IMG/VR virus record: IMGVR_UViG_3300048996_000060
Coordinates: 1-39,549 of that record
Source: a virus
Reading direction: 5' to 3' (one strand)
DNA: 39,549 nt
Below, in pieces: positions 13,371-18,891 of this stretch. The notes under the pieces were generated by a model. The model saw only the letters and a program-made list of their open reading frames with translations. It was not told where the DNA came from and did no database searches. Position 1 is the first letter of the stretch, and each line of letters opens with the position of its first letter. Made by a program: the position numbers and the translations under genes.

Positions 13371-13763
13371 TCAGGCGTCGACGGCGACGTCGTCCGAGGA
13401 CTCGATGACCTCGTCGGCCTCCAGGCCGTCCTGACGACGGGCGATGGCCCTCAGGACCAGGCTCGCGGCGGTCAGTCCGACGGTGGCGACGACCAGCTTC
13501 TTGTTGCGCTGGAACAGGCCCTTGGCGCCGTCGACCAGCTTCTTGGCCTTGCCGTCCGCCGTGAGCTCGTTGACCTGGACCTGGACCTCACCGTTCTCGT
13601 CCAGGGTCAGCGTCACCGTCATGCCCTCGGACTTCTTGCTCTCGACGGCCTTCAGCGCGTCGCCGATGGTGAGGACGGCCGCGGACTTCGCGTCACTGCT
13701 CTGCTGCTCGGGGACCTCGACCTTGACGTCAGCGGCGGTGTTGGTCTTGGCGGTGTTCGACAT
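13371..13763 (-). CDS. single-span membrane protein, 130 aa
   Basis: The ATG at 13763 lies 10 nt after AAGGG. Residues 1-85 are hydrophilic, with a beta-like stretch M-T-V-T-L-T-L-D-E-N-G-E-V-Q-V-Q-V-N. A basic patch F-Q-R-N-K-K then leads into one transmembrane helix (L-V-V-A-T-V-G-L-T-A-A-S-L-V-L-R-A, about 89-106), followed by an acidic tail ending D-V-A-V-D-A. The layout (K-rich entry, short span, acidic tail) matches the 78-aa protein at 15088-15324. Strong G/C-ending codon bias suggests high expression. Function is unknown. Confidence 0.65.
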   Translation of the reverse strand: MSNTAKTNTAADVKVEVPEQQSSDAKSAAVLTIGDALKAVESKKSEGMTVTLTLDENGEVQVQVNELTADGKAKKLVDGAKGLFQRNKKLVVATVGLTAASLVLRAIARRQDGLEADEVIESSDDVAVDA

Positions 13764-13823
13764 GATGGTGTTGCCCTTCAGCTCAGGAAGTTCAGGATCT
13801 GATGGATGTTGGGCCGAGGCCCG

Positions 13824-14603
13824 TTAGTGAAACGAGTTGTGCCCTCGGTAGGGCACCGCACGGAAGCGCATGACGCCGCAGGGGCGTTCGTCGGGCGTGC
13901 TGCCCCAACTGAACTCCAGGTCCAGCGGGCAGTCGGAGTTCCAGCCGATCATGTCGGACTCGTCTGTCCGGTCCAGGCCGACCAGGTCGTAGAAGTCCGA
14001 CAGCGTCGCGGAGAAGTCGCTGTTGAGCGTGGAGTTGATCTGGTTCGCCGCTCTCTCCAGCGCCACCACGGTGCTGTTGAAGTACCGTCCGGACCAGGAG
14101 TCCCGGAACAGGTCTCCACCACCGCCCTCAACGTAAACCGTCTCGCGGTTTATCGGGTGCCGGTCGATCTCGTCCTGGGCCATCGCGGTCCGAACGGTCT
14201 CTTCCTTCTTCTTGCCGATGGTCTCGACGACCTTGTCGCGGTACTGCAGTGCGGCCTTCTCGGCGATCGTGTACGCCGTCGCCAAAGCCGCCACTCGTCT
14301 GGCACCGATCCGGTTCGCAGCCACCATGCAGGCGATCGTCACCACGGCGACCCCTGCAGCGGGGATGAACTCTTTCCAGACGTACTTGACCTTCTCCTGG
14401 TTCGTCAGCGGAGGGTTGTGCTCCGGGATTGCCTTGGAGAGGTCGGATTCCCACTCATCGAGAATCTGCTTGGCTTTCAGCGTCGCCTTGCCGGTGAGAT
14501 AGGCCGTTGCCAGCGAGCCCACGACGCTGAACGTGGTCAGGATTGCCGGCGAGTTGTCGGCAGCGACTCTTCCCGCCTTCTTGGCGAGTATGCCGAATTC
14601 CAT
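13824..14603 (-). CDS. DUF6353-like membrane protein, paralogue 2 (259 aa)
   Basis: Shares layout and motifs with the 300-aa protein at 10588-11490: an N-terminal span (N-S-P-A-I-L-T-T-F-S-V-V-G-S-L-A-T-A-Y, about 17-36) ending in G-K-A-T-L-K-A, a second span (F-I-P-A-A-G-V-A-V-V-T-I-A-C-M-V-A-A-N-R-I), then R-V-A-A-L-A-T-A-Y-T-I-A-E-K-A-A-L-Q-Y-R. Downstream it has a short L-S-D-F-Y-D-L-V-G-L match to the paralogue's F-L-N-D-V-Y-R-M-L-G-L. It is about 40 residues shorter. The ATG at 14603 follows AGGAG by 6 nt, and the 11-mer GAGACCCCTAC lies just before it inside the end of the previous gene. Function is unknown. Confidence 0.7.
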   Translation of the reverse strand: MEFGILAKKAGRVAADNSPAILTTFSVVGSLATAYLTGKATLKAKQILDEWESDLSKAIPEHNPPLTNQEKVKYVWKEFIPAAGVAVVTIACMVAANRIGARRVAALATAYTIAEKAALQYRDKVVETIGKKKEETVRTAMAQDEIDRHPINRETVYVEGGGGDLFRDSWSGRYFNSTVVALERAANQINSTLNSDFSATLSDFYDLVGLDRTDESDMIGWNSDCPLDLEFSWGSTPDERPCGVMRFRAVPYRGHNSFH

Positions 14604-14604
14604 G

Positions 14605-14820
14605 TCAGTCTCCTGTAGGGGTCTCGGTGTCCTTGACGAGGCGGACGGCCTTGCCGTTCTTCTCAGCCTCCTTCACGCCCTCCCGGTACTTCGTCTTGAT
14701 CTGCTCCCTGCCGTCCTCGTTGAGGATCAACGCGATGGCCCTGGGCAGGGTTCGGCCAAACTCGTAGCCGGCGCCGACCGCGATGGCGATCTTGAGGACG
14801 TTGAAGAAGGTGAGCTTCAC
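14605..14820 (-). CDS. small membrane-anchored protein, 71 aa
   Basis: A GTG start at 14820 overlaps the preceding TGA (GTGA) and follows GGAGGAG, so translation is coupled to the 58-aa gene. Residues 4-20 (F-F-N-V-L-K-I-A-I-A-V-G-A-G-Y-E-F) form a short hydrophobic helix. The rest is a charged helix (E-D-G-R-E-Q-I-K-T-K-Y-R-E-G-V-K-E-A-E-K). Its final codons spell the GAGACCCCTAC element (14615-14625). No family is recognised. Confidence 0.6.
   Translation of the reverse strand: MKLTFFNVLKIAIAVGAGYEFGRTLPRAIALILNEDGREQIKTKYREGVKEAEKNGKAVRLVKDTETPTGD
14615..14625 (-). repeat. GAGACCCCTAC 11-mer without the TATAAT block
   Basis: An exact copy of the 3' part of the 36-bp elements. It lies inside the last codons of the 71-aa gene and 11 nt before the start of DUF6353-like paralogue 2. 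The upstream TCGCAGG and TATAAT blocks are absent, so it is probably not a promoter. Confidence 0.6.
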
Positions 14821-14993
14821 TTGGTCTCCTCCGGGGTGGGGATGCTGTCCCACGCCTTCTTCAGCTGGGGGCGGAAGACCTTGGTCGCCAGGACGAAAGT
14901 CCCGACTACACCGGTCGCGGCACCGACACCCGCCGCCGTGTTGACGAGGAAAACGCGTCCGAGGAAGCCAGCGAACTTGAGGCCGTTGCTCAT
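14817..14993 (-). CDS. small membrane protein, 58 aa
   Basis: Starts at ATG 14993 after AAGGA (8-nt gap). A glycine/alanine-rich hydrophobic helix covers residues about 9-37 (F-L-G-R-V-F-L-V-N-T-A-A-G-V-G-A-A-T-G), and the C-terminus is short and polar (K-K-A-W-D-S-I-P-T-P-E-E-T-K). It is the first gene after the terminator at 15031-15057 and is translationally coupled to the 71-aa gene that follows. No family is recognised. Confidence 0.6.
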   Translation of the reverse strand: MSNGLKFAGFLGRVFLVNTAAGVGAATGVVGTFVLATKVFRPQLKKAWDSIPTPEETK

Positions 14994-15030
14994 TGTTGAT
15001 GTCCTTGTGTCTCGTGTCGAAAAACGAAAA

Positions 15031-15057
15031 CCCATACACCTGGGTAGGGTGCATGGG
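15031..15057 (-). terminator. rho-independent terminator
   Basis: On the minus strand CCCATGCACC pairs with GGTGTATGGG around CTACCCA, followed by TTTTCGTTTTT. A strong stem plus U-tract closes the 78-aa membrane-protein unit. Confidence 0.85.
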
Positions 15058-15087
15058 CTTCTGAGTGACCTGGGGAGGTCGGTGAAC

Positions 15088-15324
15088 TCAGTCTTCGGTC
15101 GGCTCGTCCGAGTCCTCATCGTCCGACGGGCCGAGCAGGCGGGTCGCGACGTAGGTGACTGCGGCGGCGGCGATGGTGCCGAACAGGGCCTTTTTCAACG
15201 CCTTCTTGTTGAAGGTGATGGTGATGGTCTCGTTCGACTCCTCGGCGACGTCGGTGGTCTCCTGGTCAGCGGCCTGCGCGTTCAGCATGGCGGCGGTGGG
15301 GATGGACGTGTCGGTCTTGGACAT
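15088..15324 (-). CDS. single-span membrane protein, 78 aa
   Basis: The ATG at 15324 follows GGAGACCCC. Residues 1-38 are polar, then a basic entry K-K-A-L-K-K-A and one hydrophobic helix (L-F-G-T-I-A-A-A-A-V-T-Y-V-A-T-R-L-L, about 47-64), then an acidic tail G-P-S-D-D-E-D-S-D-E-P-T-E-D. The V-T-Y-V-A-T-R-L-L stretch resembles the I-T-Y-A-L-S-T-A-V-T-R-L-V of the 80-aa protein, suggesting paralogy. It forms an independent unit between a 36-bp element (15341-15376) and a terminator (15031-15057). Confidence 0.68.
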   Translation of the reverse strand: MSKTDTSIPTAAMLNAQAADQETTDVAEESNETITITFNKKALKKALFGTIAAAAVTYVATRLLGPSDDEDSDEPTED

Positions 15325-15340
15325 GGGGTCTCCAGACGTA

Positions 15341-15376
15341 GTAGGGGTCTCACTATAATGCAGGTAATTCTTGCGA
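15341..15376 (-). promoter_or_regulatory. 36-bp promoter-like element, copy 2
   Basis: Minus strand: TCGCAAG, 12 nt, TATAGT, GAGACCCCTAC, ending 17 nt before the 78-aa gene start. Confidence 0.75.
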
Positions 15377-15383
15377 GGACGCT

Positions 15384-15426
15384 AAAACCTAAAGCCCTTG
15401 TTAGGGGCTTGAGGCTTTTGAGGTTC
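15384..15426 (-). terminator. rho-independent terminator with nested stem
   Basis: On the minus strand AACCT and AGGTT enclose an inner AAGCCC/GGGCTT stem with loop CTAACAA, followed by TTAGCG. It closes the 59-aa gene. The inner hairpin is the same sequence as that at 16144-16164, so the terminators in this block are repeated too. Confidence 0.75.
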
Positions 15427-15430
15427 AGCG

Positions 15431-15441
15431 GTAGGGGTCTC
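15431..15441 (-). repeat. GAGACCCCTAC 11-mer at a stop codon
   Basis: An exact 11-mer overlapping the TGA of the 59-aa gene (TGAGACC). It has no TATAAT block and no start codon nearby; a terminator follows. This shows the 11-mer is not tied only to gene starts. Confidence 0.6.
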
Positions 15442-15619
15442 AGTCGGACGTGGGGGCGTCTTCCAGCTTGTTGAGCAAGTAGTTCACACCGTAGTGAACG
15501 ACCACGGTCGCGATGATGGGGATCACGAGCTTGTGCATGATCAGCTTCTTGGCGAGGCGGTTGTTCTCCTTGGCGAGTTCTTCCTTGTTCATCTTCTGAA
15601 TTTCGTTCCAGGACTTCAT
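15440..15619 (-). CDS. single-span membrane protein, 59 aa
   Basis: The ATG at 15619 follows GGAGA (4-nt gap). Residues 1-27 are a charged amphipathic helix (N-K-E-E-L-A-K-E-N-N-R-L-A-K-K-L). One transmembrane helix follows (L-V-I-P-I-I-A-T-V-V-V-H-Y-G-V-N-Y-L-L, about 32-50), then an acidic tail K-L-E-D-A-P-T-S-D. The layout resembles the 78- and 80-aa proteins. A 36-bp element lies 13 nt upstream and a terminator follows directly, making a self-contained unit. Confidence 0.68.
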   Translation of the reverse strand: MKSWNEIQKMNKEELAKENNRLAKKLIMHKLVIPIIATVVVHYGVNYLLNKLEDAPTSD

Positions 15620-15632
15620 GGGGTCTCCAGAC

Positions 15633-15668
15633 GTAGGGGTCTCATTATAGTGCATGTATTTCCTGCGA
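15633..15668 (-). promoter_or_regulatory. 36-bp promoter-like element, copy 3
   Basis: Minus strand: TCGCAGG, 12 nt, TATAAT, GAGACCCCTAC. This copy has a perfect consensus -10 hexamer. GTAGAGGTC at its outer end is a near-inverse of GACCCCTAC, giving an imperfect inverted repeat across the element. Confidence 0.78.
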
Positions 15669-15671
15669 CCT

Positions 15672-15755
15672 CTACAACCCGAACAAGAAGTGCCAAGCCA
15701 AATATAGCCCGCAGACGATGATCCAACCGCATAGAATTCTTTGACGATGGTTCAT
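15672..15755 (-). CDS. 27-aa membrane peptide
   Basis: ATG at 15755 preceded by GGGAG with a 5-nt gap. Translation gives a basic start (M-N-H-R-Q-R) and one hydrophobic helix rich in tryptophan and cysteine (I-L-C-G-W-I-I-V-C-G-L-Y-L-A-W-H-F-L-F-G-L) that runs to the stop. It lies in the gap after the terminator at 15802-15823, and its stop is 3 nt before 36-bp element copy 3. It is too short for normal gene callers. The ribosome site plus clean basic/hydrophobic design support a real transmembrane peptide, but a chance ORF cannot be excluded. Confidence 0.5.
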   Translation of the reverse strand: MNHRQRILCGWIIVCGLYLAWHFLFGL

Positions 15756-15801
15756 ACTTTCTCCCAAATTTCTCCGCCGGGGATTTTCGCCAAAACGAAA
15801 A

Positions 15802-15823
15802 CCCAAATCCCTTGCGGGATGGG
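15802..15823 (-). terminator. rho-independent terminator
   Basis: On the minus strand CCC-ATCCC pairs with GGGAT-TTGGG around GCAA, followed by TTTTCGTTTTGG. It closes the 80-aa membrane-protein unit. Confidence 0.75.
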
Positions 15824-15844
15824 CTTTCCAAATATAGGTGAGGT

Positions 15845-16087
15845 TTACTCGGATTCGCTGTTCTTGGACAGGTTATCGACCAGGCGGGTGACCGCGGTAG
15901 AAAGCGCGTAGGTGATGATCACGGCGCCGACGGCCTTAGCGGTGTGCGTCACGAAGTCCTTGGCGATCTCAGCGATCTGCTCGGGCTCTCGGTGACTGCA
16001 CGCCTCTTTGGGCGCGTCGACGGAGTTGTCATTCTTGGGCGTTTTTACCATGGACACCTGGAGGGCACGATTCCGGCGGTTGAACAC
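15845..16087 (-). CDS. single-span membrane protein, 80 aa
   Basis: Start taken as GTG 16087 after AAAGGA (7-nt gap), in the same position relative to its 36-bp element as in the other cassettes. An ATG at 16051 (12 codons later) is the alternative but has a weaker ribosome site. Residues 1-55 are polar. One hydrophobic helix (A-K-A-V-G-A-V-I-I-T-Y-A-L-S-T-A-V-T-R-L-V, about 51-71) precedes the polar tail N-L-S-K-N-S-E-S-E. It has its own promoter-like element and terminator. Function is unknown. Confidence 0.62.
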   Translation of the reverse strand: MFNRRNRALQVSMVKTPKNDNSVDAPKEACSHREPEQIAEIAKDFVTHTAKAVGAVIITYALSTAVTRLVDNLSKNSESE

Positions 16088-16101
16088 GGCGGGGTCCTTT
16101 C

Positions 16102-16137
16102 GTAGGGGTCTCATCATATAGCCGGTAAAACGTGCGA
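16102..16137 (-). promoter_or_regulatory. 36-bp promoter-like element, copy 4
   Basis: Minus strand: TCGCACG, 12 nt, then ATATGAT in place of TATAAT, then GAGACCCCTAC. This is the most divergent copy in the -10 region; the 11-mer is exact. Confidence 0.68.
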
Positions 16138-16143
16138 AAGCAT

Positions 16144-16164
16144 AAAGCCCTTGTTAGGGGCTTT
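16144..16164 (-). terminator. rho-independent terminator
   Basis: AAAGCCC and GGGCTTT enclose CTAACAA, followed by ATGCTTTCG on the minus strand. It closes the 64-aa gene. Its core is identical to that of the 15384-15426 terminator. Confidence 0.7.
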
Positions 16165-16176
16165 AGAGGCTTGAGG

Positions 16177-16371
16177 TTAGTCCTCGTCGAGAATCATGTC
16201 GGTGAATGCTTCGATGGCCATGATGTAGTCATCCACATCCTTGATGGCGCCCACGAAGAACCGAGGCAGTATGAAGTTCTGGAACTTCACGTAGGTCTCG
16301 GCGCTTTCGCGGTCGAACAGGCGGATGGGGACGAGCAGCAGCGCGACCATGTTGAGGTAACTCGTGAACAT
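16177..16371 (-). CDS. small hypothetical protein with hydrophobic N-terminus, 64 aa
   Basis: The ATG at 16371 follows AGAGGA by 3 nt. Residues 3-16 are hydrophobic (T-S-Y-L-N-M-V-A-L-L-L-V-P-I), possibly a membrane anchor. The rest is amphipathic with F-Q-N-F-I-L-P-R-F-F-V-G-A-I-K-D-V-D-D-Y and an acidic end. It lies in a cassette with a 36-bp element 17 nt upstream and a terminator 13 nt downstream. No family is recognised. Confidence 0.62.
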   Translation of the reverse strand: MFTSYLNMVALLLVPIRLFDRESAETYVKFQNFILPRFFVGAIKDVDDYIMAIEAFTDMILDED

Positions 16372-16387
16372 GGGTCCTCTTTCGAGA

Positions 16388-16423
16388 GTAGGGGTCTCAC
16401 TATAAGGCCCGTAAACCCTGCGA
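16388..16423 (-). promoter_or_regulatory. 36-bp promoter-like element, copy 5
   Basis: Minus strand: TCGCAGG, 12 nt, TATAGT, GAGACCCCTAC, 17 nt before the 64-aa gene start. Confidence 0.75.
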
Positions 16424-16454
16424 GGACAAAAATGAAAGGCACAGAAAACACAAA

Positions 16455-16487
16455 CACCGTGCAAGAGTGGGGTTCTCTTACACGGCG
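16455..16487 (-). terminator. strong rho-independent terminator
   Basis: CGCCGTG pairs with CACGGTG (one wobble) and an inner AAGAG/CTCTT stem encloses ACCCCA. TTTGTGTTTTC follows on the minus strand. It closes the 98-aa membrane-protein unit. Confidence 0.85.
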
Positions 16488-16523
16488 TCTGCGTTGATTT
16501 CCTGCGGGGTTGAAGTGGCCTTG

Positions 16524-16820
16524 TTACCGGGCGAGCTTCGTCACGAAGCCCAGCGCCTTGGTCACGATGATGTGTCCGGACTTCTCGAAGATGAGGATGG
16601 CCATGATTCCGGAGATGCTTCCAGCCAGGTTGGCCAGCGTGTCAGGGCTCACGCGCTTCTTCGACTTGGATTCGTCGTTGAGCTTGTAGAGCTTGACCAG
16701 CTGGTCAGCCGTCTTGGAGTATTCTTCGGACTCGGGGTCCATCCCCTGCAGCGAGTCGAACAGACGCGTGATCGCGTCGTCCAGCGGGGTGGGCTCAATG
16801 GTGGAAGCCTTGAGGGTCAT
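16524..16820 (-). CDS. small membrane protein, 98 aa
   Basis: Start taken as ATG 16820, 9 nt after AGGAG; a TTG one codon earlier is possible. The N-terminal 65 residues are soluble and helical (D-A-I-T-R-L-F-D-S-L then E-E-Y-S-K-T-A-D-Q-L-V-K-L-Y-K-L). A basic patch K-S-K-K-R-V precedes a hydrophobic C-terminal helix (L-A-N-L-A-G-S-I-S-G-I-M-A-I-L-I-F) and T-K-A-L-G-F-V-T-K-L. It follows the holin genes and has its own 36-bp element and strong terminator. A lysis-related role is possible from position only. Confidence 0.65.
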   Translation of the reverse strand: MTLKASTIEPTPLDDAITRLFDSLQGMDPESEEYSKTADQLVKLYKLNDESKSKKRVSPDTLANLAGSISGIMAILIFEKSGHIIVTKALGFVTKLAR

Positions 16821-16840
16821 CAAGGGGTTCTCCTAGAGTC

Positions 16841-16876
16841 GTAGGGGTCTCATTACAGGGCAAGAATATCCTGCGA
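16841..16876 (-). promoter_or_regulatory. 36-bp promoter-like element, copy 6
   Basis: Minus strand: TCGCAGG, 12 nt, TGTAAT, GAGACCCCTAC. GTAGGGGTC overlapping its outer end (16875-16883) is the exact inverse of the inner GACCCCTAC, so this copy is bounded by a perfect 9-bp inverted repeat. Confidence 0.75.
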
Positions 16877-16886
16877 CCCCTACGCA

Positions 16887-17276
16887 TCACGGACGAACGA
16901 TCGGGTTCTCCCCGGTACTGCTGCTGTCAACCCGGAACGTCACCTCAGGCTGATGCTCCAGCGGATGAGCCGCCTCGTTGAGGATGAAGTTCAGCTGTTT
17001 CGCGTCGTCGGTTTCCTCGACTTCGATGATCCCGGCGTACTTGGTGTCACTGCGGTTATACGAACGCGTCGAGATCCCGAGGACAACCCCGAGGAACGTG
17101 TTCAGTGCGGCCAGTGAGCCGACGACCTCTTCCGCCTTGGGCAGATGCCAGATCTGCGCCATGGTGAAATATAGAGCGCCAAGCGCCGGCAGGACGACCG
17201 TGGTCGACTGCTTCAACTTGTTGTACGCGCTATCGCCCAGCAGAGGCTTCTTCAGAGCGTGCGACGACTCGGGCAT
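16887..17276 (-). CDS. r1t-type holin
   Basis: A 129-aa protein. The ATG at 17276 follows AGGGGAG by 10 nt; an earlier ATG (17324) has no ribosome site. Two hydrophobic helices are seen: T-V-V-L-P-A-L-G-A-L-Y-F-T-M-A-Q-I-W (about 25-42) and V-V-G-S-L-A-A-L-N-T-F-L-G-V-V-L-G-I-S (about 51-69). S-Y-N-R-S-D-T-K-Y-x-G-x-I follows, a pattern I associate with phage r1t-family holins, with a hydrophilic C-terminus. Holins form membrane lesions that let endolysin reach the wall. It overlaps the end of the membrane-anchored gene 17230-17625 by 47 nt. Confidence 0.75.
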   Translation of the reverse strand: MPESSHALKKPLLGDSAYNKLKQSTTVVLPALGALYFTMAQIWHLPKAEEVVGSLAALNTFLGVVLGISTRSYNRSDTKYAGIIEVEETDDAKQLNFILNEAAHPLEHQPEVTFRVDSSSTGENPIVRP

Positions 17277-17625
17277 TGTTGATGTGCTCCCCTTCTCGGG
17301 TACGTACTTCGGCCACTTCGGCATAGCGCCGATGGGTCACGGGCAGTTCTTCGACTGCCTTCATGATCTTCTCGGCAACGCCGTTCCCGCCCAGTTCCTT
17401 GTACGGATCGTAGAAGTAGTGTCTCAGATCCTCGTACTCGTCCCTGGTGATGGAACCACGCTGAATGTAGTTCGCCCCGAGGGTCACCAACTCGATGTAA
17501 GCCAGGCCCATCATGAGTCTTGTTGCAGCAGTCTTGTGGTCGGTCTTTCGCAGAACGTAGGCCCAGAAGCCTGACGAAGCCACAACCGATCCAGCTGCCA
17601 CCAGGGCTACCTGCAGCCAGTTCAC
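17230..17625 (-). CDS. membrane-anchored lysis-region protein (possible holin partner), 131 aa
   Basis: A GTG start at 17625 follows GGGGAGG by 8-9 nt. Residues 3-23 form a single N-terminal transmembrane helix (W-L-Q-V-A-L-V-A-A-G-S-V-V-A-S-S-G-F-W-A-Y), followed by a helical soluble domain with R-L-M-M-G-L-A-Y-I-E-L-V-T-L-G, G-S-I-T-R-D-E-Y-E-D-L and G-G-N-G-V-A-E-K-I-M. From memory this family often sits directly before an r1t-type holin in Gram-positive phages. It may regulate or assist lysis. Its last 47 nt overlap the holin gene. Confidence 0.65.
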   Translation of the reverse strand: MNWLQVALVAAGSVVASSGFWAYVLRKTDHKTAATRLMMGLAYIELVTLGANYIQRGSITRDEYEDLRHYFYDPYKELGGNGVAEKIMKAVEELPVTHRRYAEVAEVRTREGEHINNARVVARSEEASAGR

Positions 17626-17639
17626 GCGAATTTCCTCCC

Positions 17640-18626
17640 CTAAGTGGTGCGTTTCCAGACGCCCACGTTACGAATCCAGGGCTCGGCGATCTTCCATACG
17701 CCTCCTACTTTTACGTAGGGGACCGCGAGCTTCATCTCTGCCCCTACACGAATATAGGCGCCTGCGACCGTCCGAACGCTACGAGACGCAGACCAGGTTC
17801 CCCAACCGACAGAGTTCCGGGCACGAACCCAGAAGTAGTACACGGTTCCTGGATTAAGTCCCGAGACTACTTGTGGCGAAGTCGCAGAGACCGTACTCGC
17901 CGGCGCAGATGAGGATGTCCCGTAACCGATCTGATAACCGGTAATCGTGGACCCGCCGGTGTCGGAGGGTGCAGAGAACGCAACATCTACGCTGGTTGCT
18001 CTGACACTCGACAAGAGAGGAGCGCTAGGCGCCCCAGGTCCCTTTAGAGTCTTCGCCGACGCTCGACCGGACCAGGCGCTCCAGCCTTCGGAGTTGTGCG
18101 TCCTGGCCCAGAAGTAGTAGGTCGTTCCTTGCGAAAGACCTGTGATCGTCGTCGACCGGTCCGAGGACACCGTGTCCTGAACCGATGTAGAACTTGTGCC
18201 GTATCCGATCTGTCGCGCATCGATGGCGTCGCCACCGTTGGCACCGTCCGAGAACGTGACGTGTACCGATGTGGCCGTGATGCTAGATATGTTCGGAGTA
18301 GACGGCTTTGCGGGAATTGTGTCCCGCTTGATGGCCTGCGGGAAAGATGTCGGGCCACCGATACCCGAAGAACTGGACCCATCCGTCAGACGGAACGTCA
18401 CAGTCTGGGAGTCGGTGACCCGAACCTCTCCGACCTTGTACCAGTCGGCACCCGTGGGGTAGTTGATCGTCTTGCTGGTCGTCGACCCGTTCGCGGTCCA
18501 GTTGAACGGCATTCCGTTCCACCAGTCCGACGAATATCCGGCCTTGAACCAGAACTCGACGTCTGATCCGGTGTCCCGGATCATCATCTTGCCCGTGGAA
18601 CCGGTGGTTTTCGTGTAGTCGGTCAC
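17640..18626 (-). CDS. tail protein with two fibronectin type III domains
   Basis: 328 aa, starting at GTG 18626 after AGGTG. Residues 1-100 are a beta-rich N-terminal domain (F-W-F-K-A-G-Y-S-S-D-W-W). Residues about 105-194 and 198-288 are fibronectin type III repeats, each with the G-L-x-x-G-T-x-Y-Y-F-W-x-R-x-x-N-S-x-G-W signature. Residues 290-328 contain a short repeat (V-K-V-G-G-V-W-K-I-A-E-P-W-I-R-N-V-G-V-W-K). FN3 domains on phage tails bind surface carbohydrate weakly and raise adsorption. Position after the hub places it at the tail tip. Confidence 0.8.
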   Translation of the reverse strand: MTDYTKTTGSTGKMMIRDTGSDVEFWFKAGYSSDWWNGMPFNWTANGSTTSKTINYPTGADWYKVGEVRVTDSQTVTFRLTDGSSSSGIGGPTSFPQAIKRDTIPAKPSTPNISSITATSVHVTFSDGANGGDAIDARQIGYGTSSTSVQDTVSSDRSTTITGLSQGTTYYFWARTHNSEGWSAWSGRASAKTLKGPGAPSAPLLSSVRATSVDVAFSAPSDTGGSTITGYQIGYGTSSSAPASTVSATSPQVVSGLNPGTVYYFWVRARNSVGWGTWSASRSVRTVAGAYIRVGAEMKLAVPYVKVGGVWKIAEPWIRNVGVWKRTT

Positions 18627-18634
18627 AGCAACAC

Positions 18635-18880
18635 CTAACTGATGATCTTGAGGTAGATGTCTCCGTCAGACCCCGTTGCCGGGTTGGGGTCTGCTGTTCC
18701 CGACGTGATACCAGCCGCAGAGCGGTACCCCGACTTGCCTAGGGGGATGAGCGCCTTGACCGCGGCGATGAAGTCACGGGTGCGGTTGATCTCCCGCGAG
18801 CCCCAACGAACGCGGCCTTCTTCTCCGCTTTCAGGAACCAGCGGATAGCCGGCGGCTGTTGCCTGATCGCCGATCGGCAT
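18635..18880 (-). CDS. small tail-module protein, 81 aa
   Basis: The ATG at 18880 follows GGGAGG by 6 nt, a strong site. It contains R-E-I-N-R-T-R-D-F-I-A-A-V-K-A-L-I-P centrally and ends S-D-G-D-I-Y-L-K-I-I-S. The G-D-I-Y-x-K-I ending recurs, from memory, in minor tail proteins of actinobacterial phages. It lies between the hub and FN3 genes with gaps of 8-11 nt. Probably a baseplate or fibre-attachment component; no structural fold is assigned. Confidence 0.6.
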   Translation of the reverse strand: MPIGDQATAAGYPLVPESGEEGRVRWGSREINRTRDFIAAVKALIPLGKSGYRSAAGITSGTADPNPATGSDGDIYLKIIS

Positions 18881-18891
18881 CTATTACCTCC

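Noticed and set aside
12646-16876. Six repeats of 36 bp could suggest a CRISPR array
   Set aside because: Copies are hundreds to thousands of bases apart, with real genes between, and only the outer blocks are conserved. They are upstream elements, not array repeats.
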